This document shows positions 31,232-38,764 of a stretch of 64,000 nucleotides of DNA, piece by piece. Numbering within the stretch: the stretch's first letter is position 1; the number at the start of each line of letters is the position of its first letter. Below the pieces are notes generated by a model, which was not told the DNA's origin, ran no database searches, and was given only the letters and a program-made list of their open reading frames with translations. The stretch spans positions 124,001 to 188,000 of the forward strand of contig NZ_RZHG01000007.1 of assembly GCF_003989795.1 (NCBI RefSeq), in the 5' to 3' direction. Made by a program: the position numbers and the translations under genes. Source of the DNA: Vreelandella andesensis (GTDB lineage: Bacteria > Pseudomonadota > Gammaproteobacteria > Pseudomonadales > Halomonadaceae).

Positions 31232-31281
31232 GCTACAAAACCCCAATAAATGTGACGTCGCGTTTATTGGGATTTTGTAGC
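31232..31281. repeat. 19-bp inverted repeat at the left edge of the cassette array
   Basis: GCTACAAAACCCCAATAAA (31232-31250) and its complement (31263-31281) differ at one base and enclose 12 bases. A smaller palindrome AATTTTGG-N8-CCAAAATT lies at 31163-31186. The larger repeat could be a terminator, or a remnant of a recombination or mobile site. No integrase-type core site is evident within it. Confidence 0.7.
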
Positions 31282-31293
31282 GAGGCATATAAT
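31267..31293 (+). promoter_or_regulatory. candidate promoter for the first cassette gene
   Basis: A perfect -10 TATAAT (31288-31293) has TTGGGA (31267-31272) or TTATTG (18-base spacing) as possible -35 boxes, both inside the right arm of the inverted repeat. It lies 35 bases before the ATG at 31328 and would give the cassette its own expression. Confidence 0.55.
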
Positions 31294-31327
31294 CACTGTT
31301 AGTTTTCGGCAGTAAGGATATATCTCG

Positions 31328-32569
31328 ATGAATATTAATATGTCTGTAGTATGTGATGATTGTAATACAGTCATAAATTGTAGAGTCGGCATGTCGAACC
31401 GAAGGCTTCAGCCCTTGCGCTTTGTCTGTGAAGAGTGTCTTTCGCCAATTGATATTAACGTAAATTTAGGCCAAGGAATAACCATAGAAGGGGCAAATCA
31501 AATCGAAACAAAAGGGCCTTTCGATTCCGAAACTGCATTTGTTGACTTACATTTGGATTTTCCTGTTGCTTTTGATAAATATATAATGGGTATGACACCC
31601 TTCATGATGGCATCCCAAAGATGCGGTCATGAGAATATGCAAATTCATGCTTTTCGTGTGAATACCTTGAATGAGATTTCTGAAAGAACTCCTGAAATAA
31701 AAAAGATCATCAAGCTATATCGAAATAATAAGGAAAAACTATACAGGAAACGGATCTTGTCTTTTTTGGAGTCTAATATTGACTGTAAAATGAAAATCGA
31801 TCAGAACTACGCGTTATATCACTTACTTGAAAGGTGTTTTTCTCCGTTCAATGAACCCACAAAGAATCTTGAAACCGTTGAAGGTTATACGGAGAAGATC
31901 ATATGGTTCGCTGAAAATAAAAGAACGGAATTCGAAAAACTACTTGAGGAGTTGGTAGGGTCAGGCTTCTTGAAAAACTTACAAGACGATTGCTTGCAGT
32001 TATACCCTAAAATGTTGGACTTTGAGCTAATATTTAGGCCTGCTTTGTTTCTTGATTTTGACAATACATATGAAAATTCAAGAATGGCATATAGGGTGTC
32101 TTCACATGACTTTGATGAAATAAAAGACCTATATAAAGATATATCGGAAGTGTTATCCCGACAACTCGTTTTGATTGCAGCAGTTAATAATTTAGAAAAG
32201 AGAGGTGATCATAATTCTTTTGCGCCACTCGAAAAAATGAAAGTGCCTACATCTCTAAATAAATATGCAGACGTAGCTTTTGGGCAAAAGCTTGAGCTTT
32301 TAGATGACCCTTGGCATTCAATATCGAAAGAAGTGGCTGATAATCAATTACGAAATTCAATTGCTCATTTTAAAGCAGAGTATGATGATGTAAGCCAAAA
32401 ATTGACCTACTTTCCAAAGAGAGAAGGCATCAAGCAAGAGAAGTCCGAAGAAATGTACTTTTTAGACTTTAGCCGGAAGATATTATTAGCCTATAGAGAA
32501 ATGCACAAGCTGAATCATTTGATTAAGTGCTTATTTGTGTTTTATTTTATGTATGTTAATCCAGAATAA
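31328..32569 (+). CDS. uncharacterised cassette protein with zinc ribbon and HEPN-like motif
   Basis: 413 residues, visibly AT-richer than its surroundings. Cysteines at about 9, 12, 34 and 37 (CDDC and CEEC) form a probable zinc ribbon. The middle is helical and charged. Near the C-terminus, RNSIAHF (Arg 342, Asn 343, His 347) is an RX4H motif as in HEPN ribonucleases, within a helical context. I do not recognise a named family. Its stop lies against an attC-like site, so it is one integron cassette, next to an abortive-infection gene. A toxin or defence role is an inference. Confidence 0.75.
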   Translation: MNINMSVVCDDCNTVINCRVGMSNRRLQPLRFVCEECLSPIDINVNLGQGITIEGANQIETKGPFDSETAFVDLHLDFPVAFDKYIMGMTPFMMASQRCGHENMQIHAFRVNTLNEISERTPEIKKIIKLYRNNKEKLYRKRILSFLESNIDCKMKIDQNYALYHLLERCFSPFNEPTKNLETVEGYTEKIIWFAENKRTEFEKLLEELVGSGFLKNLQDDCLQLYPKMLDFELIFRPALFLDFDNTYENSRMAYRVSSHDFDEIKDLYKDISEVLSRQLVLIAAVNNLEKRGDHNSFAPLEKMKVPTSLNKYADVAFGQKLELLDDPWHSISKEVADNQLRNSIAHFKAEYDDVSQKLTYFPKREGIKQEKSEEMYFLDFSRKILLAYREMHKLNHLIKCLFVFYFMYVNPE

Positions 32570-32570
32570 A

Positions 32571-32681
32571 ACTAAAAAGCGCGTGCACAAGGACAAAATT
32601 TCTGTCACGCCTTTTGTGCGTGGCTTCGCCACTATCGCAAAAAAGTCGTAACTAAAATTTTGCCTGTGACGCGGGCGTTAG
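32571..32681 (+). repeat. attC-like integron recombination site 1
   Basis: It starts two bases after the preceding stop and ends in GCGGGCGTTAG, the same right end as Vibrio cholerae repeats. The arms pair imperfectly: CGCGTgCACaAGGaCAAAATTT against the complement of AAATTTTGCCTGTGACGCG, with extrahelical G, A and A. An inner GTGGC-TTC-GCCAC hairpin closes it. The unpaired bases are the hallmark of folded attC sites. The left R-box is weak. Confidence 0.82.
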
Positions 32682-32723
32682 CTCCTTGAGGGCGCGTAAG
32701 CATCACATTACCAAGGAATAAAA

Positions 32724-34397
32724 ATGGCCCAAAAGACAAATGATCAGATAATTCTTGAGCAGATAATCAAGGAACGATGTGCTGAGTCTGGCGATGAACT
32801 GACCCTGTCGGAGTATTTCGAGATATATTCTGCATCAGAAATACTTAAGAATTATGACCTTACCTATGATGACATTTTCTATGGGATAGTAGGTGATGGT
32901 GGGGATGGTGGAATTGATTCAATCTATACCTTTATAAATGGCGAGCCATTAAAAGAAGATACGCCAGTAAATACCAACCAGAAAAAGAACCATATTGAAC
33001 TGATTATAATTCAATCGAAGACTTCGGCCTCCTTTAAAGAGGATGCTGTAATAAAATTCAGAGAGTCAGCTCAAGATTTGTTTAACTTGGCGAATAATCC
33101 AGACGATTATGCTGCACGCTACAATGCTGATCTGATTGATAAGGTTAAGCTTTTTAGAGATTTATATGCAAAGTTAGCAAAGACATTTCCAAAAATCGAA
33201 ATACGATATTTTTATGCTACGCAGGGCGATGACGTGCACCATAATGTGTCAGGGAAAGTGTCAAAGCTTCAAGAAGATATTGTAAAAATGTTTGGTGGTG
33301 CTGAATTTTCATTTGAATTTATAGGTGCGTCTGAACTTCTTGAGATGACTAGGAATGTACCGTCTACTTCGAGAGTGCTTGAGGTTGCGGAGTCACCAAT
33401 TGGCACAACTGCCGGTAGTTATCTATGCCTAGTTAGTCTGTCTAAATACTACGAGTTCATATCTGATTCTGGGTCGTTGGCACGCAGTATATTCGAATCG
33501 AATGTTCGAGATTATCAGGGTAGCGTTGTAGTCAATACGGGAATAAGGAAGACACTTGAGAATAAAGAATCAGAAAACTTTTGGTATCTGAATAATGGCG
33601 TAACTATTATTACCCCTAAAGCAGTAATGGCAGGAAAACAACTTACAATTGAAGATCCTCAAATTGTTAATGGGCTGCAGACATCACATGAATTATACCA
33701 ATATTTCTCGCAGCTGGAGAATCACGATGGTGATGAAAGAGCCGTGCTTGTAAGAGTGATATGCGAACAAGATGAAGAAGCTAGAGACCGAATTATACGA
33801 GCCACCAACAGTCAAACATCTATTCCGCCTGCTTCACTAAGAAGCTCCGATGACATCCATAGAAATATTGAAGACTTTCTTAAGTCAAACGGTTATTACT
33901 ACGACAGGAAGAAAAATTTTTACAAAAACCAGGGAATGCCAGTTGCTAAGATCATAAGTATTTCTTATATGGCGCAAGCAATGATGGCTATCATGCTTTT
34001 AAAACCTGATAGCGCAAGGGCTCGCCCTTCAACGTTGATAAATTCTGACGTCGAATATAAAAAAATATTTAGCTTAGATAAGCCCATTGATATATACCTC
34101 AAAGCAGTTCAAATAATGAAAGCTGTTGAAGCATACCTGAAGCCAGAAAATTGCGAGATTCAGTTAGAAAGAAAGACTACCACGAATATCAAATTTTATG
34201 TGGCAATGGTGGCTAGTATAAAAATAGCAGGTGCTCATCAAGAAATAGAGCAAAAATTTTCGGAATTACCAAACGTAGATTTATCTAGTGAAATTCTTAG
34301 TGAATCACTTCAACAAGTACTTGCAGAGTTTAATGAATTAGGAGCAACCGACCAAGTTGCAAAGGGGTCGGCTCTTGTAGCCAAACTCCTGAGCTAA
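32724..34397 (+). CDS. AIPR-family abortive-infection protein with Mrr-like nuclease motif
   Basis: 557 residues, AT-rich. The N-terminal ~130 residues carry GDGGDGGID (Asp about 65) and IIQSK (Gln 97, Lys 99), the D...QxK arrangement of Mrr-type PD-(D/E)XK nucleases. The AIPR domain covers about 230-500, with FWYLNNGVTIITPKA, QIVNGLQTSHEL and the RATNSQTSIPPASLR block. AIPR proteins are linked to phage resistance. No methyltransferase or partner is in the same cassette, so it may act alone or with the HEPN-like neighbour. Its stop codon is inside the following attC. Confidence 0.88.
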   Translation: MAQKTNDQIILEQIIKERCAESGDELTLSEYFEIYSASEILKNYDLTYDDIFYGIVGDGGDGGIDSIYTFINGEPLKEDTPVNTNQKKNHIELIIIQSKTSASFKEDAVIKFRESAQDLFNLANNPDDYAARYNADLIDKVKLFRDLYAKLAKTFPKIEIRYFYATQGDDVHHNVSGKVSKLQEDIVKMFGGAEFSFEFIGASELLEMTRNVPSTSRVLEVAESPIGTTAGSYLCLVSLSKYYEFISDSGSLARSIFESNVRDYQGSVVVNTGIRKTLENKESENFWYLNNGVTIITPKAVMAGKQLTIEDPQIVNGLQTSHELYQYFSQLENHDGDERAVLVRVICEQDEEARDRIIRATNSQTSIPPASLRSSDDIHRNIEDFLKSNGYYYDRKKNFYKNQGMPVAKIISISYMAQAMMAIMLLKPDSARARPSTLINSDVEYKKIFSLDKPIDIYLKAVQIMKAVEAYLKPENCEIQLERKTTTNIKFYVAMVASIKIAGAHQEIEQKFSELPNVDLSSEILSESLQQVLAEFNELGATDQVAKGSALVAKLLS

Positions 34398-34509
34398 CAA
34401 TATGCTGCACACGGACACATACTACCACGCTCGTTTTTGTGTAGTCGCTGCGCTCCATTCTACACAAAAACGCTCTCCGTAGTATGTGCCGGTGAGCAAA
34501 GCGTTAACT
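34392..34509 (+). repeat. attC-like integron recombination site 2
   Basis: Left box AGCTAAC (34392-34398, containing the AIPR stop) and right box GTTAACT (34503-34509) are near-complementary. The arms CACACGGaCACATACTAC and GTAGTATGTGCCGGTG pair with extrahelical bases, and an inner stem of TTTTTGTGTAG / CTACACAAAAA follows. Best-preserved of the four sites. Confidence 0.9.
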
Positions 34510-34521
34510 GGGAGGGAGCCC

Positions 34522-35067
34522 ATGAAACAGAATCTTGCGGATGAGCTGGTTACAATGATGACGGGAGACCAGCGGTTGTTGCAGCAACTCTTCGATTCTG
34601 GAGAGCTACCATCCGAGTCTTATCATCCCCGGATGAAAGCCCTGCATGAGCACAATGCTTCCCGGCTGAAGGAGATTATTGGTGATCACGGCTGGCCCGG
34701 CATTTCGCTAGCTTGGGAAGAGGGTGCGAAAGCTGCTTGGTTAGTCGTTCAGCATTCTGTTTCAGATGCCGAGTTCATGGCGAAATGTGTTGATCTGCTT
34801 GAAGAGGCCGTTGCCAGAGAGGATGTGGCGGGTTGGCAATTGGCGTTCCTTCAGGATCGGGTGCTCACTTTATCTGGGAAGCCTCAATACTACGGTACCC
34901 AGTTTGATACTGATGAGAATGGGTGGCCAACACCGTTTCCCATTGAAGACTCTGCTACGGTTAATGAACGCCGTGCGCGTCTTGGGCTGAATTCCCTTGA
35001 GGAGCGCCAGGAACAACTGACTGAGCAGGAGCGGAAACGCCGTGCCAATATCCAGCAAACCAGTTAA
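34522..35067 (+). CDS. DUF6624-family cassette protein
   Basis: 181 residues. Features typical of DUF6624 are visible: GDHGWPGISL, AAWLVVQHS, a DRVLTLSGKPQYYGTQ block and a C-terminal VNERRARLGL. The family is frequent in integron cassettes and its function is unknown. The ATG at 34522 has GGGAGGGAG directly upstream. An in-frame GTG at 34486 would lie inside the attC and is rejected. Its stop is within the next attC. Confidence 0.88.
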   Translation: MKQNLADELVTMMTGDQRLLQQLFDSGELPSESYHPRMKALHEHNASRLKEIIGDHGWPGISLAWEEGAKAAWLVVQHSVSDAEFMAKCVDLLEEAVAREDVAGWQLAFLQDRVLTLSGKPQYYGTQFDTDENGWPTPFPIEDSATVNERRARLGLNSLEERQEQLTEQERKRRANIQQTS

Positions 35068-35139
35068 CCAAACGCGGCACTCGGACGCCCTTGCCTCCGC
35101 TTCGCTGAGTCAAGGCCACCGGTGCGCTCCGCGTTATGC
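35062..35139 (+). repeat. attC-like integron recombination site 3
   Basis: Left box AGTTAAC (35062-35068, containing the DUF6624 stop) and right end GCGTTATGC (35131-35139). The inner stem CCTTG/CAAGG with interrupted CTC/GAG and GC pairs, plus CGG/CCG near the outer arms, gives a 78-base folded site. Short class, about the size of compact attC sites. Confidence 0.85.
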
Positions 35140-35151
35140 AGAGCGTCCGTC

Positions 35152-35179
35152 TTGACGTACGTACCTAAAGGCGTACACT
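35152..35179 (+). promoter_or_regulatory. sigma-70 promoter for the toxin-antitoxin cassette
   Basis: TTGACG (35152-35157), a 16-base spacer and TACACT (35174-35179), 32 bases before the antitoxin ATG. An ACGTACGT palindrome overlaps the -35 and spacer, a likely binding site for the antitoxin or complex. Cassette toxin-antitoxin modules commonly carry their own promoter. Confidence 0.75.
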
Positions 35180-35211
35180 TTGTTGAATGTTGAACACGCA
35201 AAAGGTGCGTC

Positions 35212-35454
35212 ATGACTGGAATCACAGCCACTGAGGCGCGGAGCAACCTTTATCGGTTGATCGACGAGACCGCCGAGTCCCACCAACCCATCGTCATCAT
35301 GGGTAAGCGCAACAAAGCCGTCCTGGTTTCCGAAGAAGACTGGTCCGCCATTCAGGAAACACTTTACCTGCTCTCCGTGCCAGGTATGAGGGAGTCCATT
35401 CGTGAGGGGATGGATACCCCCGTGGATGAATGCGATGAGGAGCTGGACTGGTGA
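35212..35454 (+). CDS. YefM/Phd-family antitoxin
   Basis: 80 residues with the family opening MTGITATEARSNLYRLIDE (DNA-binding N-terminus) and IVIMGKRNKAVLVSEEDW, followed by an acidic C-terminal helix that should wrap the toxin. It neutralises the adjacent YoeB toxin and autoregulates the promoter. It overlaps the toxin gene by four bases (GTGA/ATG frame), as in most yefM-yoeB pairs. Confidence 0.94.
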   Translation: MTGITATEARSNLYRLIDETAESHQPIVIMGKRNKAVLVSEEDWSAIQETLYLLSVPGMRESIREGMDTPVDECDEELDW

Positions 35455-35714
35455 CATGGACGTTGGTTTACACCAAGCAAGCCCAGAAAGATGCAAAGAA
35501 GTTGGCCTCCAGCGGCCTCAAATCAAACGCCCAAGAATTGTTAGCGCTGATAGCGGAAGATCCATTCCACAAGCCGCCTCCGTTTGAGAAGCTCATTGGT
35601 GATCTTGCGGGGGCCTATTCACGCCGCATCACTATTCAGCATCGTTTGGTCTACCAAGTGCTTGAGGACGAGCGAGTGGTGAAAGTTCTTAGGCTCTGGA
35701 GCCACTACGAATAA
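35451..35714 (+). CDS. YoeB/Txe-family mRNA interferase toxin
   Basis: 87 residues. The RelE-like fold is indicated by WTLVYTKQAQKDAKKL, GAYSRRITIQHRLVY (catalytic Arg region) and the C-terminal LWSHYE, whose His-Tyr pair is typical of YoeB. It cleaves mRNA on the ribosome. The GTG start overlaps the antitoxin end. Its stop lies in the next attC-like site, so the pair is a single cassette that can stabilise the array. Confidence 0.94.
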   Translation: MTWTLVYTKQAQKDAKKLASSGLKSNAQELLALIAEDPFHKPPPFEKLIGDLAGAYSRRITIQHRLVYQVLEDERVVKVLRLWSHYE

Positions 35715-35793
35715 TGCACAACCAGCCGCTGTTGCCGGACGATTTTTCCACCGCCTCGCGGCTCCAAAATTGCCGCAACGCTCTGCATTAACT
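35711..35793 (+). repeat. attC-like integron recombination site 4 (degenerate ends)
   Basis: GTTGCcGGaCgATTTTT pairs with AAAATTGCCGCAAC, leaving extrahelical C, A and G as in real attC sites. AATGCA and TGCATT form the outer arms. The right R-box reads ATTAACT rather than GTT-type, so it may be a worn terminal site. It overlaps the toxin stop. Confidence 0.75.
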
Positions 35794-35848
35794 CGCGAGT
35801 CTGTCTTTTGGGGGCTGGTTTGCCAACATCTTTGAAAGGTTCGTCTGG

Positions 35849-36300
35849 TCACACCATCATTAAACCCTGTTTGCGTGTTGGCGGCGCGTAAGCGGCGTTG
35901 ATCTGTGCCAAATCGTCTTCGTCGAGCCGGATGCTACCTGCGTTGGCGTTCTGTTTGAGGTGGTCCAGGCCCACGGCTTTCGGAATAGCAATCACACCGG
36001 GGTGGCGTTGTGCAGCAGCGCGCCACCTTGCCCGATGGGGCAGTAGGCCATCAGCGGCATGTTGTGTTGGGCTTGCCGAGGCAGCAGATCGAACTCAATG
36101 CCCCGTGATTCGGGGTTGTAGAACACCTGATTGGTGGCGCACGCTGGCGCGTCTAGCTCGGCTAGGTCGTCAACGTCAAAGTTTGATACACCCCAACGCA
36201 GTATCTTGCCCTGCTTGCGCAGCCGCTCAAAGGCTTCCACGGTTTCGCTTAGTGGGTACTGGCCTCGCCAGTGCAGCAGGTAGAGATCAATCGTCTGCAT
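35849..36300 (-). pseudogene. aldo/keto reductase remnant
   Basis: The minus strand encodes pieces of an aldo/keto reductase. The part from 36300 to about 36010 reads [20 protein letters not shown] through [11 protein letters not shown] to [11 protein letters not shown]. In another frame, 35990-35849 reads [20 protein letters not shown] to the stop. An internal deletion of about 30 codons with a frameshift joins them, and the first ~100 residues, including the catalytic Tyr region, are absent. It is non-functional and lies directly next to the cassette array, so array arrival or rearrangement may have broken it. Confidence 0.88.
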
Positions 36301-36545
36301 GTCTATCTCCTCTTGTTATGCTGCTCTGACATCCCATTGCCATCCCAGTGCGTGGATCAATCTAACGTGGATCAATCTAACAAGGTTTAAAAGGCGGTTC
36401 AGGCGCTAATGCCGCAGTGGTTCTCGCTATATTGAGGACCCAGTGGCAGGCAATGCCGCTAACGACCCAACATCGCTGCCTGCCTATCAGGCGGTAGCTG
36501 AATATTTGATGGAGAATACCCAGCCCTAAAATGCGCCCTTAAAAA

Positions 36546-36565
36546 AACAGCCCTAGTGGGCTGTT
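36546..36565 (-). terminator. terminator after the symporter small-subunit gene
   Basis: AACAGCCC pairs with GGGCTGTT around TAGT; on the minus strand it is followed by TTTTTTT. It ends the leftward SSS transcript. The 280 bases to its left (36301 onward) hold no other recognisable gene. Confidence 0.9.
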
Positions 36566-36583
36566 TAGTTAACCAAGTGGCGC

Positions 36584-36715
36584 TTACACCAGCTCTCGCT
36601 TATTGCGCTTAGCGGCGCGTATGTCTTTTACGGTGGCGATGCCGATAACCGCGAAGATGGCGAGGGAGATTAACGGCCAGATAAGGACATATAGCGCTAA
36701 TATAAAAGTTTGCAT
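36584..36715 (-). CDS. 43-residue putative symporter small subunit
   Basis: A short gene below usual length cut-offs: one membrane helix (QTFILALYVLIWPLISLAIF, extending through VIGIATV), then a basic tail DIRAAKRNKRELV. It begins 70 bases after the SSS symporter stop on the same strand and ends just before a terminator. Small single-helix proteins next to SSS genes are annotated in marine bacteria as putative transporter small subunits. The positive-inside tail predicts an outside N-terminus. Its role is inferred from position. Confidence 0.75.
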   Translation of the reverse strand: MQTFILALYVLIWPLISLAIFAVIGIATVKDIRAAKRNKRELV

Positions 36716-36785
36716 GTGCTTTCCCGTTAGTTGGCTGGTGCGCGATGGCACACCAGCATTTGAAGTGACGCTAGCGTGACGTGGC

Positions 36786-38438
36786 TCAGCCTTTAGCAGC
36801 GGGCTTGGCTGGGTCGTAGTTGATCACTTTCTGATCAATTTGTGAGAAGTCGAACTTACTGGAACTCATCAGGCTGACCGCGATGCAAACAATCGTGCTA
36901 ACGCCGTAGGCCATCAGTGAAGCCAGCAGCACCGTGTAGTCCCTCAGGAAGCCAATGCTGAAGTAGGCCAGCGCGATGGCGCAGAGTGTGCCGAACACCA
37001 ACCCTACCCGGCGTCCGCAGAAGCCGAATGCCATTAGGCCGAGCACCACGCCACCGCCCACGGCGGCGAGTAATTCGAATAGTCCGCCGACTACGCCGAC
37101 CAAGGGCAGCAACTCAAAGCGTGCGATGCAGAACATTACTAAACCTGCAATTACCGCCGAGGTGAAGGCTGTATTGGTGATTCGATCCCAGAAGCAGCTG
37201 GCGATAACTGGGAACACAATGGCACCCCAGAGTGCGCCAACGAAGACCAGCATGATCAGAATATCCATCGAGAAGCTGGCGAGAATTACCCCGATCAGCG
37301 TTGCGACGATCATGGTCAGCCTGCCAATAAACAGCATCTTGGTCGGGTCGGGTTTGTTTTTAGCGATGTTCTTGCCGTACACATCGGCCATCACAATCGC
37401 GGACATAGCGGAAAGGTCCGAATCGGCAGTAGAGGAGAGCGAGCCAATCACCAGAATAAAGAACAGCGCGATAAACACCGGCGAGAGGTACATCGACACC
37501 ATTTGCGGTATCAGGTTGTTCATGTCGCCACCGATGGGCTCCATGCCGGTCATCAGCGCCATCAAACCAATCATGCCCAACCCAATAACAATCGCGCCGT
37601 AACCAATGGTGGCGGTGATAAAGGTCGGTTTAATGTGGTCTTCACGCACGGCGAATAGCCGTTGGGAGATTGTCTGGTTACCAATCGCATAGGCCAGCAC
37701 CGCCACAAAGAAGGGGGCACCTTGATTGAGAATCGCGTCCATCGAGAACAGGTTGGCTTGCTCTGGCGTGAGTAAGCTCATGCCTTCTGATAGCGTTTGC
37801 GGGCCGCCGAGGGCGAACATCACCGCTGGAATAATCAGAATGGCGACGGCCATCATTGCCATTAGCTGAGCAAAGTCAGTCAGCACCGAGGCGCGGAAGC
37901 CCGACCACAGCGTGTAGCAAAGCACCCCAACCCCCGCAATGATCACGCCCGCCTGGAAGGAGAGGGGCGAAAGCACCGAGACTAGCGCGCCGGAAGCGGT
38001 GAAGTTAACCATCAGGCTGATGATACTACCCAGGATGTTAGAAGAGGCTAGAATCAGTTGGCTGGAAGAACCATGCCGAGCATGAATAAGCTCGCCCAGG
38101 GTGTGCGCATTGGGTGCCAGTTTGCGAAAACGACGGCCGAAGGGGTAGATGAACAGAATCATCAGCGCACCCCATAGCCCGTAGTGCAAAGGCCCAGAAA
38201 TGCCGTAGGTATAACCCGAGGTGGCGGCGCCGTAGAACGAGGCTGCCCATATCCAGGTGGCGGTCATGCTGGCAGCGCCTAGGCCAAAGCCTATCTGATG
38301 ATTGGACACCATAAAGGCGTCAGTATTTTCCTTTTTCTTTTTAATCAGCAGGGTCAGCAGGTAAGTGCCGCCGTAAAAAAACACCAATAAGGCGAGAACA
38401 GTCAGCGTCGAGAATTGATAGAAATTTTCTTCGTTCAT
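36786..38438 (-). CDS. sodium:solute symporter (SSS family)
   Basis: 550 residues with about thirteen to fourteen membrane helices. GFGLGAASMTATWIWAASFY (first SSS core helix) and SLSSTADSDLSAMSAIVMAD (Na+-site helix, TM8-like) are recognisable. The sequence belongs to the divergent branch near urea/polyamine-type SSS proteins rather than PutP or ActP, but the solute is not readable. It is probably co-transcribed with the 43-residue protein. No solute-metabolism gene is adjacent. Confidence 0.9.
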   Translation of the reverse strand: MNEENFYQFSTLTVLALLVFFYGGTYLLTLLIKKKKENTDAFMVSNHQIGFGLGAASMTATWIWAASFYGAATSGYTYGISGPLHYGLWGALMILFIYPFGRRFRKLAPNAHTLGELIHARHGSSSQLILASSNILGSIISLMVNFTASGALVSVLSPLSFQAGVIIAGVGVLCYTLWSGFRASVLTDFAQLMAMMAVAILIIPAVMFALGGPQTLSEGMSLLTPEQANLFSMDAILNQGAPFFVAVLAYAIGNQTISQRLFAVREDHIKPTFITATIGYGAIVIGLGMIGLMALMTGMEPIGGDMNNLIPQMVSMYLSPVFIALFFILVIGSLSSTADSDLSAMSAIVMADVYGKNIAKNKPDPTKMLFIGRLTMIVATLIGVILASFSMDILIMLVFVGALWGAIVFPVIASCFWDRITNTAFTSAVIAGLVMFCIARFELLPLVGVVGGLFELLAAVGGGVVLGLMAFGFCGRRVGLVFGTLCAIALAYFSIGFLRDYTVLLASLMAYGVSTIVCIAVSLMSSSKFDFSQIDQKVINYDPAKPAAKG

Positions 38439-38764
38439 TGAATACCCATAGGCTTTGCAGCCTTAGCATCCTAAATAGCAGCCAGCGATCCATTAATGGA
38501 GCGGTGCCACAGGAAGTAAGCAAAAAAACAGATTATCTTTCTATCTGCAGCGAAAGGTGACTGCGGTTGGCAGTCTGGTCGTGCATAAGTCAGGCGTTGG
38601 TTAAAAGCGCCTTAAGAAGGGTCGGATTAACGCACACAGTGAGCTTTAATAAAGCGCAGGGTGGGCCGATCCGGATGGCTACCCTACTCCCTTAGGCGTG
38701 AACAGTACAGCTTGAAGCCAGCTGTGTGGCGGGTTTGTGGCGGGGGCTGGTGTCGATAAAGCAA
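38439..38764. other. 326-bp intergenic region upstream of the symporter
   Basis: No gene seen. It must contain the promoter of the leftward SSS gene. An imperfect hairpin AGGGTgGGCC / GGCTACCCT (about 38658-38685) lies 80 bases beyond the CDP-alcohol transferase stop and could end its transcript, although it has no U-tract. Confidence 0.5.

Noticed and set aside
34486-34521. GTG start for the DUF6624 gene at 34486
   Set aside because: It lies inside attC site 2; the ATG at 34522 has a strong ribosome site and matches the family start.
31101-36300. Integron integrase or transposase gene
   Set aside because: No tyrosine recombinase or transposase motifs were seen in any frame of this interval, so the array is described as lacking an integrase within the window.
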